From contig CM018603.1 of NCBI GenBank assembly GCA_009192285.1, positions 1,335,304-1,399,303 of the forward strand: DNA of 64,000 bases. The letters run 5' to 3'. The notes beneath the pieces are model-generated. The model was given only the letters and a program-made list of their open reading frames with translations. It had not been told where the DNA came from and did no database searches. The first letter of the stretch is position 1; every line of letters starts with the position of its first letter. The translations under genes were made by a program, and so were the position numbers. Below, piece after piece: positions 47,219 to 59,777 of the stretch. Source of the stretch: Morchella semilibera. Its lineage: Eukaryota > Ascomycota > Pezizomycetes > Pezizales > Morchellaceae.

Positions 47219-49311
47219 TGCTGCTGCTGCTGCTGCTATTGTCTGTGGGGCTGCAATGTACTGATTTTTCTATTCTAGGCTTGAAAGCAATAGAATTAAG
47301 GGAGGGAGGGAGGGAGATAAGGAGTTAGGGAGACGGAGGGCAGAGGGAATCGGGGAATGGAGCTAGGGGGAAAAGAGTGATTATATATATCCGGAGAAAC
47401 CCACTCCCCCCCCACCTCCTCCCCTGCTGCATACAAAACTGGCAGGCTGGGCAACCTCCATGTCTACTACAGGGATCAATAACCAGTAGGTATCTGCACC
47501 GGCGGCAAAGTGCGGTTTGGGGGAAGATTTGGGTCTACGTCCTGAGTAAGCACCCTCCGGTTATGAGTGGTTATGAGTAAATGGGAAGGAGATTGATTAC
47601 CAAAGTGTTCGGATGCGCTGACTGGATGGGATTTTTTTTCTTTCTTTGGTGCGCTGACATGCGGGCGGTTGTTTTAGGCCGGGGGCTGAACTGCTGTAGG
47701 AAATTGCGTGCATGGGAAGTTCCGATGGATGAGCGGGTACTACGGGTTGGTATAAATGTGTGCACTCTAATATTATATTCTAATTATTTGGGAGATATGA
47801 CGGTGATTGTTGTTGGTGACTCTCTATTCACGAAGAGATGAGAGAAGAGACGTAGGTGCGGTGAAATCGATTCGAACGGGTAGGTACGCAGTTACGTAAA
47901 TGGATTCATGGCTTCTCACTCGAGCGTGTTTTTAATCACGGGAGTTGATTTACATATTTTCCTTTATATGATTATAATATAGCCCTATAAAAGTATATAT
48001 CGGATCCCCCCTGAAATGGCACTTCCCCTGACCCAGAGTCCTTAGGATCGACGATGTGACGTTGTGTGAAAGTAAGGAAAGGAGGGATTAAGGTATATAT
48101 CAATCGGATAATATTAATATAATAGCCACATACTGGTCCGTTCCCATGCCCGTGTGACTCGCCGCTCGCGCACGTCTGCTTGATGATTCTGCCATATTCA
48201 TGGGTGGTGACTGGGTGCTATGGGGTCGGTGGCGCGCGCTAGGTTTTATATATATCAGGAGTATAGTACTACGGGCAGACAAACAATCACAGACTCTCAC
48301 TCGGGCCGGCGGAGGATTTGAGTAAATAAACGAGATTTGAGATAAGCTTAAAGGGTTGAGGACGAGAGCCTCGACGAGGGTTCTTGTGGGGTGGGTATCA
48401 TATGTGATTATATTGCCCTGCTGGTTACCCTAGGCTAGCTAGACCTTTAGTTTAGTGCGTCATTAGGGTCGACGGTTGTGTAGCGGAGGATATAGCCCTA
48501 GGATTGCGGAACTGGTGGTGAGCTTCTTGGGTGGGCGGAGGAGGGGTAGAGGGAGTATGTGCTGCCGCTGTTGCTGCTACCTAAGATTTAGTCTGGGAGA
48601 TCTAGTTGCAATTGAGGGGTTGCGTCGGGAGATGTAAGGTCTCTCGATGTTGGATGGATAGGCATGCATATAGGTGTATATATGTATTCGTGATTAGACG
48701 GTATCACTGCTCCATTAGGGACATCCCTCACGATCGCGGGGAGGAGATGTCTCAACATTCTGGAATTGTCTGAGCACACCACGGCGCAAAGAGGGCCGGG
48801 TGGAGTATGAAGGTGGGTACGACAGATCGGGTGAGGGAACAATCATAAGGGATCACTCGATGCACATCTAGCACAGAATCCATAATCTGAATTGTATATA
48901 GGCAAGAATATATTGTAGACTTCGTTGTTCAATCAACCTTGAATACAAAGAAGGTGTCATATGCATATGCATATATATACCCATATAGCTATAGCGGACA
49001 TGAAGTCCTGGCACACTCATTGACTGTGCCCGGAGGCAACACCCGTTAATTACAAGACAGAATATATATTAGAGAATGCAGTGTGGCCGAGGGCTTGTGG
49101 CCAGATCCCCTATGAGGCCGGCTTCCATTACGTCAAAGTTTCTTATGTGGACCTGTGTATTTATGGGGACTGTCCAGGGCCATATCCTCAGCTAGGGGGG
49201 AGGTAGTAGCGGCGTCGCCGGTAATCACACACGAACGAAACTTGTTACTTAGAACCAACAGGAAAGGCCTTGGGAGAATGTAATATCATTTTAGGGGAAA
49301 AAATCAATACC

Positions 49312-49328
49312 TTAACCCTAACCCTAAC
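49312..49328. repeat. Interstitial telomere-like tract
   Basis: TTAACCCTAACCCTAAC, about 2.5 units of the CCCTAA telomere motif. Confidence 0.75.
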
Positions 49329-49869
49329 TATGGGAGTGATATTTAAAATTCGCCTTGCCGGGGATCGATCTAAGACCGTGTTATGGTCATCTTCTAGGTT
49401 TGTCTAGGCTGCATCCGCGCGGAAGGTCATGGTGGGATTTATTTCGCAGGCCGGGCCCTAAATGTAGGCCCTGTGCATAGAAAGTAAAGGGGAGCGTGCC
49501 GCAGAGCAAGGTCTTCTCTGCGGATTGTTCTGGTTCAGTATTCCTATCATGGTATTGTGGTAGCAGCAGCTTATTGGCGAGGTGAGGTAGGAGAATGTTG
49601 ATGAGGTAGGCCGGGGCTGCAGAAGACATTCCACTGATTTTAAACTGCGTGGGCTACGAAGACTCGCCATTTTTCTTAAAATGAAGATTGTAGGAAGGAC
49701 TGAAACTCAAGAGACGGCAAGGATGGTGATTCCAGTTGATGGATAATATATATGCTTATACCAGTGATATAGAGACTAAGAATCAAGGTATACAAGATGA
49801 AAGAGATGGGGTGGAGGGGCCTTCTTATAGGAAGATCAACTACGTGGCCTAATCTTTAGCAATTCCAAA

Positions 49870-50142
49870 CTAGTCATAGAGGGGTTGTGAAGCTTGAGAT
49901 GCGGCTAGTTCATGGTGACCATTCCCCGTGTGTAGCAGGCGGCTTCCGTGTGCGGTGATTACGATCTCTTCAATGAAATCTATCTCATGTATCAGCCCCT
50001 CAAAACTCTTTGAAAGGCCTGAGTCTGATTCCTTCAATGATAGGTTATGTAGCTCTAGCTCTGTATAGGCTTTTTTAAATGCCTTGCTCCTGGACGAGCT
50101 GAGAGAGCACGCTGTGGGGGTAGAGGGGTAGCTTTCAGCCAT
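49870..50142 (-). pseudogene. Possible small gene or coding relic, unrecognised
   Basis: A 90-codon ORF (MAESYPSTPTACSLSSS...) with polar, protein-like composition and a possible amphipathic stretch (LIHEIDFIEEIVI). Directly upstream on the same strand, about 50204-50280, a second frame reads EVPPIIAHTKAGGCGDYVDA before a stop. I recognise neither. They may be pieces of one broken or spliced gene, or chance. Confidence 0.25.
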
Positions 50143-50538
50143 TCACCTATAAGTGTGCGAGCTTTCGCGGTGTAGGAGGACCGCCATTCCTGGTACAGTT
50201 AGTCCTGGGGCGCGTCGACATAATCGCCGCAGCCGCCGGCCTTGGTGTGTGCGATGATGGGAGGAACTTCGAAGTCTTGACAATATTTTAATTTTGGCAA
50301 CTACGTCTTAAGTATCTACTTTGCATTGGTTGATCACGCAATCACTAATAATTAGAATAACAAGGTCGAAGGCAAAGAGCCACTGCTGGTTGAAATATTC
50401 ATTATATTTAGTACGGGTACTAGAAAAAACCCCTAGTTCTCTGAATTAAGTCGGGCTTGGTTGTAGTGGGCTTCTGAGGCCAGTTAGTAAATGTAACATA
50501 CAAGGCGATTGAGGTCCGTAAGGTACATACATGTAGGT

Positions 50539-50734
50539 ATATGTCTCGGGGGTGGGGGTAAAAATGTAACTGTGGAGCTACAGTATACTACCCAGTCAAG
50601 GATACCGATTTAAACCAGCATCGTAAGTAGAATACATGTACCCTATCGATACCGCATCAATACCGCATTCCTACAGAATCACTAGCGTAATGACTGGAAT
50701 ACGGAGTCAATTTCTGCCCATTTCCGGTACTGTA
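50539..50734. mobile_element. MITE-like element, family G copy 1
   Basis: About 196 bp; the right end CATTTCCGGTACTGTA and the interior GATACCGATTTAAACCAGCA match 56097-56263 in the opposite orientation. Left end near GTCTCGGGGGTGGGGGTAAA. Confidence 0.75.
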
Positions 50735-50966
50735 TGTATTAGGGCTACCTGTAGTCTCGTTCCTAGACCTAATCGGTATTTCTTTATGTGGTGTGCTCAA
50801 TACCGGTGTGGACTAATACATAAGATACTACATCTCCAACCACACCAAAATAGGGGATAAGTATGTAAGTAATGACTTCCGATGATCAGGCTGCTTCTTT
50901 ATTGGTCCCGCTAAGGTCTAGTAAGTATAGGGAAGCTTCAATTGAGCAGAGTTTTCCAACTTCATA

Positions 50967-50984
50967 TTAGGGTTAGGGTTGGGG
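50967..50984. repeat. Interstitial telomere-like tract
   Basis: TTAGGGTTAGGGTTGGGG, about three degenerate TTAGGG units. Confidence 0.7.
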
Positions 50985-51637
50985 ATTACCCCACAATTCA
51001 TTCCTACTCGGCTTCATTTATCAATAGTCTCTATTAACGTATCAGGTTGACCATGGGTACATACATGTAGTCAAGAACGTCACACACTTGGCTGCAGCTG
51101 GTAGTTAGCACCTTCTTATATACCCATGCTTTAGTGAATGGAATTTCACAATCCCATCAATAAACTCTATGGCGCCCACTCAACCAATCTGCAATATGAT
51201 TGCTATATATAGAATCGTGTACGCTATACATGCGCTTAATATACCTGTGTGCACGGCGACTTGGTATCACAACATACCTCAGGATTACCACCGTCCGGCT
51301 AAGTAAGCTGCCGGGCCTAACTAGCCCTCGAACTCGGCCTCGGCCGTTCCTCTCAACTCACCTTTAGTTTATGAAATTTCTATGCATTTTACCACACTCA
51401 GGTAATATAAACAGGGCGTGGCTTGATCATCATGGGTAATTCTCTTTGCGGCAGGAATACATAACGATTGCATTTGTCCGAACATTATATTAGCTAACGA
51501 TCTGCTTGTCACATATATGATAATATTCACAATCACAAGATGATTCAACGTATATTTCAGATATTTCAATTGAATTCTCCTTTCAATACATGGCTACCGC
51601 GTTCCTAAACTGCAGGTTCAACGCCTAATGGCAAGGT

Positions 51638-51938
51638 CTACGGGATAACCTCAAAGATATTTGCCTCGTTAACGAGCACCTCCTGCGCTGCCGAAGCCCC
51701 TTCAGGCCGGACCTTTACCATGAGTCAGAACAGCAAAATATCGAAGAGGGGTGAGAATGGGAACCTACTTTGTATCTCACGGGCTGCTCTTGAGCGACGC
51801 TCTGGATGACACCGGTGTAGGTGGCAGCGCCTGACAGAGGGGTATTAGCACTAATGGAAAGCGGAATATAGACGCAATTGGGGAGTTACCCGATTCAAGG
51901 CGGTAGCGGACTCTTTGGTTGACTGAGTATTTGGCCAT
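51638..51938 (-). CDS. HVA1/TUDOR-type small protein (DUF2945), three exons
   Basis: Exons 51938-51890, 51830-51769 and 51712-51638 encode 61 residues; introns of 59 and 56 bp are GT-AG and phases (1, 0) match exactly. The product begins MAKYSVNQRVRYRLESG, continues AATYTGVIQSVAQEQPVRYK and ends NEANIFEVIP. This is the compact beta-barrel pattern of the hypervirulence-associated TUDOR domain family (formerly DUF2945): VxxxVRYxLESG, then TYTGxI, then xRYxV, then a terminal EANI. Family members are small intracellular proteins in fungi and bacteria; their biochemical role is poorly known. Each exon is under 80 bp, which is why no long ORF marks the gene. The last acceptor is AAAG rather than CAG or TAG, so that junction is the least certain. 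Confidence 0.8.
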
Positions 51939-52452
51939 TGTTTCTGGTAAGTGTAAAAGGTTGATGGAGGAGAGGGTTGTGTGAAAGGTTTGGTGGAGGA
52001 GGAGGTTGTGTAAAACTATGGAGAGCAAAAGAACACGGGAGCTGGCCCAGTATTTATCGTTCGAGAAAACTCGTGTTTCTTCAGTGGAGCTCCAAAGAGT
52101 GGATCACGCCATTGCAAATGGAGGTGAGGTAAGATTCCAAGTTGTGGATCATGTTTATGGGAGGCCTGAATTCTTCTCGTCGTTTTACAAAGAACTATCA
52201 CGATCTGGAATAATGCTGTGTATCTTCATTTAGGAATACGGGCAACCACATTTGCTTTCTAACCTGTGCATGTGCCATTGGGATGGCCTACCTGAGCTGG
52301 TAGGCGGGTTGCCTGAAAGCTTTACTGAAGAGGTTGGGTTCTCTAGCTGTGCGGGCCAAGGTGCGGTACCGCGGGTCTGAAGCCCACCGCATACCCCGGC
52401 GTCGATGTGTAATCATAATTGCCTGCATAAACTTCTGGGCTGGTTGCCTAAA

Positions 52453-52545
52453 TACTTATTTGGAGAGCGTTTCTAAACACGACCAATATTATATACACAC
52501 AAAAAACGGCCAAGGCTACATCAGAAACGCTATGAACTTGCGAGT
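52453..52545. mobile_element. Family-H element, short copy
   Basis: GAGCGTTTCTAAACACGACC at the left and AGAAACGCTATGAACTTGCG at the right, ending GCGAGTA; it matches 34331-34457 at both ends. Confidence 0.65.
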
Positions 52546-52729
52546 ACAGTCAATGTCGATATATATCTGATATCTATTGACACAATTTCAAAAGGTAGGT
52601 AGCTCTTTATCCACAGCCCTAAGTATGGTAATTGGGATACCTTGAGCTGGAGGGTCATACTCGCCCAAGCTTGGGGCGTAATGGCCGACTACCACAACGG
52701 ATGAAAATTAAAAAGGTCTCGTAGGATTA

Positions 52730-52790
52730 TACTCGAGCGTTTAGTAAAAGGGGGGCAACCTTTCACGACCTTTTACTGAACGCCTAAGTA
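52730..52790. repeat. 61-bp hairpin, family M
   Basis: TACTCGAGCGTTTAGTAAAA pairs with TTTTACTGAACGCCTAAGTA with few mismatches, leaving a loop of about 17 bp. Its TACTCG start matches families A, H and J. Confidence 0.65.
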
Positions 52791-53089
52791 GAGGGACTGG
52801 TAAATAGCGCCGCGCCAGAGCCCAATGGACCTCATCTGCTGCAATTGTGGAGCTATTGGATTTCTAAGGTTGGATTTTTGGTGAGACCCTAACCGAATGT
52901 CGCCCATAAACTATCTGTTTGAGCTATCTGAGCCAGTTAGCAATGGCAATTGCAAATGATGGTTCGTTCCTATATTATGATATACCTGTTGTACTCAGGG
53001 GGTGCTTTGAAGGGCTATTATGGCGTGGGAGATCGAGACGGTGCAAATATTAAAGAGCTATCATATATACAGGGTATACGAATCCTTCA

Positions 53090-53259
53090 TACAGTCTCTC
53101 ACAGTCACTTGACGAATACTGCCAGTTGACGAACAAGGGACTCTGGGCCAATAGAAGCTAGAGTTGACTGGAGATCTCGCGGCTTGGCTATTCCCTGCCA
53201 TACTTGGAATCCCTGTTCGTCAAGTGGCAGTATTCGTCAAGCGACTGTGAAAGACTGTA
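53090..53259. mobile_element. MITE-like element, family F (about 50-bp TIRs)
   Basis: 170 bp. The left arm TACAGTCTCTCACAGTCACT...GAATACTGCCAG...GGGA is mirrored by TCCCTGTTCGTCAAGTGGCA...GACTGTA with four or five differences over about 50 bp. Single copy here. Confidence 0.82.
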
Positions 53260-53630
53260 CTTTAATCACTCGCAAAATATTACCCCTGATGAACATGGGT
53301 GGTAGCCAAGAGCCAATTGCAAGCCGAGAATTAGTGCATGGGGTTCTCAATGATTTTTATTAGCTAGAACTAGCTACTATGAGGAATATATGGAGCTGGT
53401 CTCTGCCTCTCAGCGGGACACTCAAGCAGGGATCCCTGCACGAAGGTAATCCAGTTTATGGGTTTCTACGGTAGATGTGTACTGAGGGTGAATGGCTGTA
53501 CTAGAAGAATATATGCTATGTATGCGGGCAACGAGTAACTCCCATGATGATGTATGTCTAGCATAACCAGATTTGTGGCTAATGACCCTACTGGCTCAAG
53601 GTGAAGGAGTACGAAAAAACGTAGGGAAAT

Positions 53631-53771
53631 TACTCATCTACCAGCATACGAACCAGAAAATGCAAGTGACAGAAACAGGAACGATTTGTAGGAGAGATCA
53701 TCGTCAGTCCGTACATACTATCCTTGCCCTGAGTAATTGCATTTTCTGGTACTTATGCTGGTAGACGAGTA
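53631..53771. mobile_element. Family-A element, copy 4
   Basis: 141 bp with ends TACTCATCTACCAGCATACG and TGCTGGTAGACGAGTA. The interior is shared with 43080-43218, marking a subfamily distinct from 3614 and 44142. Confidence 0.85.
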
Positions 53772-54705
53772 TGTTTCTTGATTGTCCGATCATCCTCCAG
53801 CGTGCATGAACCATTCTTTGCCTTGTTATATATTAATTCTCTCATAACCCAATCCATCGGTTGCATCCCCAGAAATTTGGATAGCTCAGACCTCTGGGGG
53901 ACAGTAGTTGTGGGTGTGACTTTCGGGCTGTACATGTAGGGGTCGGTTTTTTATATTTCTCGTAGTATGCTATGTCTGGAGGACTGAAGAAGAATTGAGG
54001 TGAGATAGAGTAACTAGGTACAGGATATCTCGGTGATGTGTATAGAAAATTGATAATATGAAAACATCAGGGCAGTAGAGTATTGTACGTTTGTGACTAG
54101 AAGTTACGATATTGTGCACTACAAGCTTAAGATCGATCGAGGGGATAGAGGGCGACCTTGAAAACCTTGAACACACCACTTCAACATATTCCTTAATTAT
54201 TCCTCGGGAGAAAACACTCAATTCAAGAACCTTACATTTAACTTGAAACCAAGATTATCAGGGCCAGTGGGGTACTACGTACGCAGACTCGGTGCAGATA
54301 GTGTGAATAGCGCCGCCCCAGTTAATCTCACCCCATTAGAGTGTTCCTTGGTTATGTCGGCTCTTCTTTGCCCCACTACTCTCACTAAGTCCTAACGTGT
54401 CACATATATACGGAGTCACTAAGCACGCGGTAACTGGTCGCGGACGGTGATCCCCCACTAGACGGATATATATGTACCTCTGGGGTTTTCAATAGGGTAC
54501 TGTCGATGCCGTCCACGGGGTTCATGATGATGGATACTGAGTATTGACTGCTCACATTAAGAGAAACAGGCAAGCTCAGCTTAGTTTCTCTTGATGGCTA
54601 AAAAACCCCCGGCTAGTGATTAATGATGTCGACTGTGCTTTTCTTCCTCAAGCATCGTAACACCCTTGCATCCTGTGGAATCCTGTCTAACCAACATATT
54701 TTTGG

Positions 54706-54905
54706 TATCCCTTGGACAGATGAAATGGTCAAATTCGCAGCTTGCCTTTTTGAGCTAATACTAGCTTAAGCAGGCAGCTAACAGTTATTTTTGATTGGCT
54801 ATATGGTTATTATCAACCATTATGAGCAACGAAGATACTCAGCTCAGTGCGTGCACGTGCATGGTCTAGGCTGCGAATTTGACGATTTCACCCGCCTAAG
54901 GGACA
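54706..54905. mobile_element. MITE-like element, family I copy 2
   Basis: About 200 bp; TATCCCTTGGACAGATGAAA...GGTCAAATTCGCAGC at the left, GGCTGCGAATTTGACGATTT...CTAAGGGACA at the right. Confidence 0.75.
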
Positions 54906-54923
54906 GACGAAATCATATAGGCC

Positions 54924-54943
54924 ATATATATATATATATATAT
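54924..54943. repeat. AT dinucleotide microsatellite
   Basis: About ten AT units. Confidence 0.8.
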
Positions 54944-56096
54944 GTGTTGTGGATTGCATTGGGTTGGCGTTCAACTCTGTTCGGAAAACCAAAATGAGTG
55001 TTGGTGTCTACTACTGCCGCAGATCAGGTTGGGCGTGCTAACAAAGAATTGACCACCGTTAGTGCTACATATAGGATCGAAAACTGCTCACTTGGTTTGG
55101 AACTGTATGTGCTTGAATCTAGTGAATAGGCTTGAGGCAGAGATACATATCATTGACATTTCTACGCCCCCGACCCTCAACCTCATCAGCATCTGAGACC
55201 AGATTCTATTCCTGGTTTCACAGTGTGCTATATAAGTATATCAGTTTTCAATTTGGTGAATACGTGCACATCTACAGCGGGGTCGCGGGTTGTGCATGTT
55301 AGACCGCGAAGTAGTAATCACCGCTAGGGGCTTGGCGTGCAGATGCCCGCATATTATATCCGTGTGACTGGTTAATTGGGAGCTGGGGGGACTAACTATT
55401 GATGCGCTTCCTAATTTGTGTTACCCATTGTAACGTCCGCTAAAATATAATAAACCTCAAAGCTCGTAAGGGCATCATGTACGAGTCTGTTAAACTAGAT
55501 CACATGAATGGTAATATATTATTGACTATAGCCGGATAGTTTCAAATGTTCAAGACTCCGACTAGCTAGTAGCCCTATCGACTGTAGTGTGCGACATTAT
55601 AACGGAGTACGTACATATCCAAGTATTTACCTACATGAGAGGTCATGAGAATAGGTTTTGGTAGATTATATCATATGGAGAGTAATATACATATATAGGT
55701 GGCTAGAACGAGGATGTTGAGAGGGACGAACCCTTATCTCTAGAGATCATCAATCCGGCAAGTCATCAGCGTCTATGCCACCGTACCAGATTCTCAGCAT
55801 TTTACTAGGCATGCCTGCCAAACTCTTCTTTGTACGTGGTTCCGGCACCGCAATGGCACCCCGGGCGGTGATCGAATATTGTAGCCTAGTCTCATCCCTT
55901 CACTCCATTGTTTCTTTACCTTCTCTTCCTTTCTTATTTCTTTGTGTTAATAGATGTCGCGCGTAATTCTTGAGAGAGCTCAATAAGAAATGAGGTTAAC
56001 ATGGCTGGAAGTCCCAGAAGGGGGGAAATTTTTACGTAGGATAAATGTGTTGGCTTAGGGAAAGAATTCTAGGAAATTGGGCCTTGAGTATATATC

Positions 56097-56263
56097 TACA
56101 GTACCGGAAATGGGCAGAAATTCACTAGTGATTCTGTTAGAATACGGTATTGATGCGGTTCGATATGGTATTCTACTTACGATGCTGTTTTAAACCAGTA
56201 TCCTTGATTGACTGAATACCGTAGCCCCACGGTCACATTCTTACCCCCATTTCCGAGACTGTA
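56097..56263. mobile_element. MITE-like element, family G copy 2
   Basis: 167 bp; ends TACAGTACCGGAAATGGGCA and CCATTTCCGAGACTGTA; interior GTTTTAAACCAGTATCC matches 50539-50734 inverted. Confidence 0.8.
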
Positions 56264-56993
56264 TTTCGCTGGACACACTTCTGATGTTGGCTGTATATAC
56301 ATATGTATATTCGTCTGATGAAAGAAATCAAATTGAGGCTAGTAACGAGGAGTTCTATCTCTTTAAAAGGATTGATTCAGCTCAGGAACCTCAGTGGTAG
56401 ACCTCGCGGGGCCAATGATCGTTCTTCTTAACTTGGCAAGATTCACGTGACCCGGGTTACAGCCCTAACCCTATTGCCTCGTTTACACCTCCTTAGGCCA
56501 CGGCAATGGAAACCTGAAACACTTCAACATCACAACAAACTCGGCGTTGTGGATCTAGATCACGTCGGATACGGCGGCGATTGGAACTGTGTGGCCTACG
56601 TACGTATATACATATGTAAGTACGTAGCTAGCTACAACATCGCACGAATCGCGATATCTAAAAGCGGCCCCGGAACGCTCCTGGGAAGAGGAAGGTTGCT
56701 TCCAATCCTGATCACCTAGAGGGTCATAGAGCCAAGGTTGTCCCAGCTCCCCTTGCGGTCCCTGTGGGAAACAACATAAAGTCCCAAACAACGTCATGAC
56801 CGATCTCCAACGCGACGCTCAAGACGTTGACTGTGTTCAATTGTTCAAAATCATACCTAACCTTTTAATTAATTGCGGCAGTAGTAGATACTGACACATT
56901 AAGCCATGTGTTCCGCATAGACTTGAGTCTTTAAAACCTATGCTATTGTGAGTACTGGTTGGGAGGGCAATGTTCTTTCGTTAGCCTGCACAT

Positions 56994-57010
56994 GGTTAGG
57001 GTTAGGGTTT
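56994..57010. repeat. Interstitial telomere-like tract
   Basis: GGTTAGGGTTAGGGTTT, about 2.5 TTAGGG units. Confidence 0.75.
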
Positions 57011-58308
57011 TACAACCACCTTGTAAACCTCCACTTTCCAGCACCGTTCTCAGAAAAAGAGTGTCGAAATGAAATCTTGTCTCAACCATGGTATTCACGA
57101 CACTACATGTTTTTTGTTATCGGGTTATAGTCATTTGATTCGTGACCGGACAATCTCGTACCAAATCACGAGAATTTTGTCACCCGGTAACAAAGTTATA
57201 GTATCATTGATCAAGTTGGCGGTTTGCGATGGCCCGTTCTGTCGCTATAAGGGGATAGTGCCTTGGATTGATAAAGCATCACTGTGGCCAAAGGGTGGTC
57301 TTGCGACACTGGGCTACATGGTTAGACGTATATATACGTTGTATTCAGAGCTATCAGATCTGCTAACAATTTCATAGGTTCATTTCAGTCTCCTACATCC
57401 TGCATGGAGTAAAAAGTTTCAATAAAATCAATGATAGATTCTATAGAATAACATGGCCGGAGGTAGAGCAAGTGGTGCGGAACCCAAGCCAAAGAGTATA
57501 GTATTGGCGCGAGACCGCACCCATATGTATAGTTCTTGTTCAAAAGTCCTGGGACAACAACCCAAACCACACCCCAAAAATTGATACTTTTAAAAATTTA
57601 CCCAGGCAGCAACAGCGGATTTTAGTGAACGGAAATTTATCAGAGTCTACTGAATCATTAGAAGAATCCAAATCAGGGCCCAAACCCAAAATAAAATCGT
57701 TGTTTTATGGGTAATAATCATTTTTGTGGATGGGCTGTGGTTTGTGCTGGAAACCTAGGTCTTGGTGGAAGCTGGAGCTTACTATACCACCAACAATTGG
57801 AAATTAACACAAGATATTTTTACAGGGGGTACTTTAAAGCCTTCTGAGTCTATATCATAAATCCCAAGGCTTATTGGTTGGTGGTGGTGCCTGGGGAGTG
57901 TTGCAAAAATGTCCCTATTTTGGTGTGTTTTGGCCGTTGTCCCGCGACTTGTGACATCAAGCTATACCTACAGCCACCGCCAAGCCCTATCACTAAAGTA
58001 ACACTGGACTAGTTAAGATAAAGACACATCCCCAAACTACTAGCTTGAGGAGGGGATATTGGATACTGCGAGCGATGCGAGAAGCTCCGGGTACGTCTGA
58101 CTGGGTTGAAAGTTAACCCACGCTTTGCAATTGGGATACCCATAATAATAGTGTATTCGAAGCTGACCATATATGAATACATATCCTGGTGTCCTCAAGA
58201 CATTATTCGTTTGTTGGCTGAAGAAGGAGGGAGCTCGATTAGTCGAGGTTCTGACATGTACTTTCTTGCGTATTATCTAGTTAGATTAATAAGTTAGCAA
58301 ACCACATG

Positions 58309-58391
58309 TACAAGGCTCTGGGATAAAGTGAGTGAAAATGTGGTGTCGACAGGTGAGGATCCGTTTACTCAATTTATCACAGAGCCTTGTA
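58309..58391. mobile_element. Short foldback element, family N
   Basis: TACAAGGCTCTGGGATAAAG at the left and TTTATCACAGAGCCTTGTA at the right; 83 bp in all. Confidence 0.7.
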
Positions 58392-58431
58392 TAGATATGA
58401 TATTAAATAATATTAGCCAATAGTGAGTAAC

Positions 58432-58447
58432 TAACCCTAACCCTAAC
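58432..58447. repeat. Interstitial telomere-like tract
   Basis: TAACCCTAACCCTAAC, 41 bp after the preceding foldback element. Confidence 0.75.
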
Positions 58448-59203
58448 ACTGAGCGCTCATAATTATTACAGAGCATTGAAACTGGCCATTTGTCATGCCA
58501 TGTAATTCCTATGGGGAAAGGTATATTAATAATATTTAACCCAAAAAGGAGTATTTGTTACGATATTTGGACGTACCCTTAATAGATATAGACTAGGAGT
58601 ACGCGAGTTGTGGCTGAATACTATCTCCACATATACTTACATGTAGTTTACGCCCACCTCTTCCATTGCATTCTACCTCCCTTCCACCCTAGAGCCACAT
58701 ACGAAATCCCCAGGGATTTTGATTTCTCTTATATTGCAAAATTGATTCGCGGTCCCGGATTTCTTTCGGAGTGTTAATAATTCTCCAAACCGCACTCTTT
58801 CCATACGTCGCACAGTACAGAGGACTCATCCAAACCTTGCATGCCGTAGCATAATTGTTCTTTGTTTTATTTTTGTTTTGCTCAGTAATTACATAGTGTT
58901 GACAGGGTGGGTGTATATTTTAGACCCTTGCTCAATCTAGGATTGGGTATGCGTGTGACTTACATGTAGTTGAGCTTTGCATCCGTTTAGGTACTGCGGT
59001 CTATGTCAAGGCCCGAGTGTCTGTATAAGAAGAACCACCTCCTCGTCCGCTCTCAACTTACAATCACAATGACAATGACAGTAAAAATCTCAGTGGTCAA
59101 GACCACCGGGGGTCGGGATCGCCCTGCGGGGCGCCCTATAGGGCTCTTATGCACTGGCAAAGTGCAGGTCGCTATAGATGATGGCGGGGCCCTACTAGAA
59201 CTT

Positions 59204-59287
59204 TAGTCCTTAGCGCTAGACTGCCGTCTTTAGCCTACTACTGTAGTCCTTGGCGCTGGACCATAGTCCTTGGTGACCTATGGACTA
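59204..59287. repeat. Degenerate TAGTCCTTGGCGCTGGAC repeats
   Basis: Three units start TAGTCCTTRGCGCTRGAC at 59204 and 59244 and TAGTCCTTGGTGACC at 59264; the last runs into GGACTATG, the inverse of CATAGTCC. Confidence 0.65.
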
Positions 59288-59777
59288 TGATGTGTTGGAC
59301 TAGACCATCCGGGCGGACTATGCGAAGCCAGGCGTCTGGTCCAGACCTGCAAAACGGACCGACTGCTCTATTGAAGGTGCTGACTTAGTCTTAGTCTCTC
59401 ATATTCCTAGTCTGCTTGTAACATTTCGAATATAAATACGATTTTAGGTTAGCTAGGGCTACTAGCCCAGCTTGAGTAGCCAATCCACAAGTCATATACT
59501 CCCTTACCCCTAACTCCGTTCATGGCATCTATATACTAATAGCATAGCACAGAGGTCATGCAAGATACCAACGAGCTACACCCTTAACATAAGAGGATTT
59601 AAAGATTATGCTACGTTACAAGTGTTGGTGAAACCGGCGCGGACAAATTAGAGGATGACACTTTGTCACCCATTGTAGCACCATGTCTTATCTGTGTAGT
59701 GATTCTTCCCTCTATCCTTGTTGTTATTACGTACTGCCTCCAGTAATTTCAGTGTTTTGCTGGTTCTGTGGTTAAAC

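Larger units (their letters stand above)
47219..51637. other. Gene-poor spacer
   Basis: 4.4 kb. It contains a CTG/GCA run just upstream of the preceding gene (47220-47238), G-rich tracts (47290-47370), interstitial telomere-like tracts at 49312 and 50967, a family-G element at 50539-50734 and a possible coding relic at 49870-50260. Confidence 0.55.

Noticed and set aside
52006-52233. Plus-strand ORF starting beside the HVA1-type gene
   Set aside because: It overlaps the likely promoter of the divergent small gene, has no recognised domain and no clear start context.
57069-57377. 102-codon plus-strand ORF
   Set aside because: No recognisable motif, no splice partners, AT-rich surroundings; length is within chance for this window.
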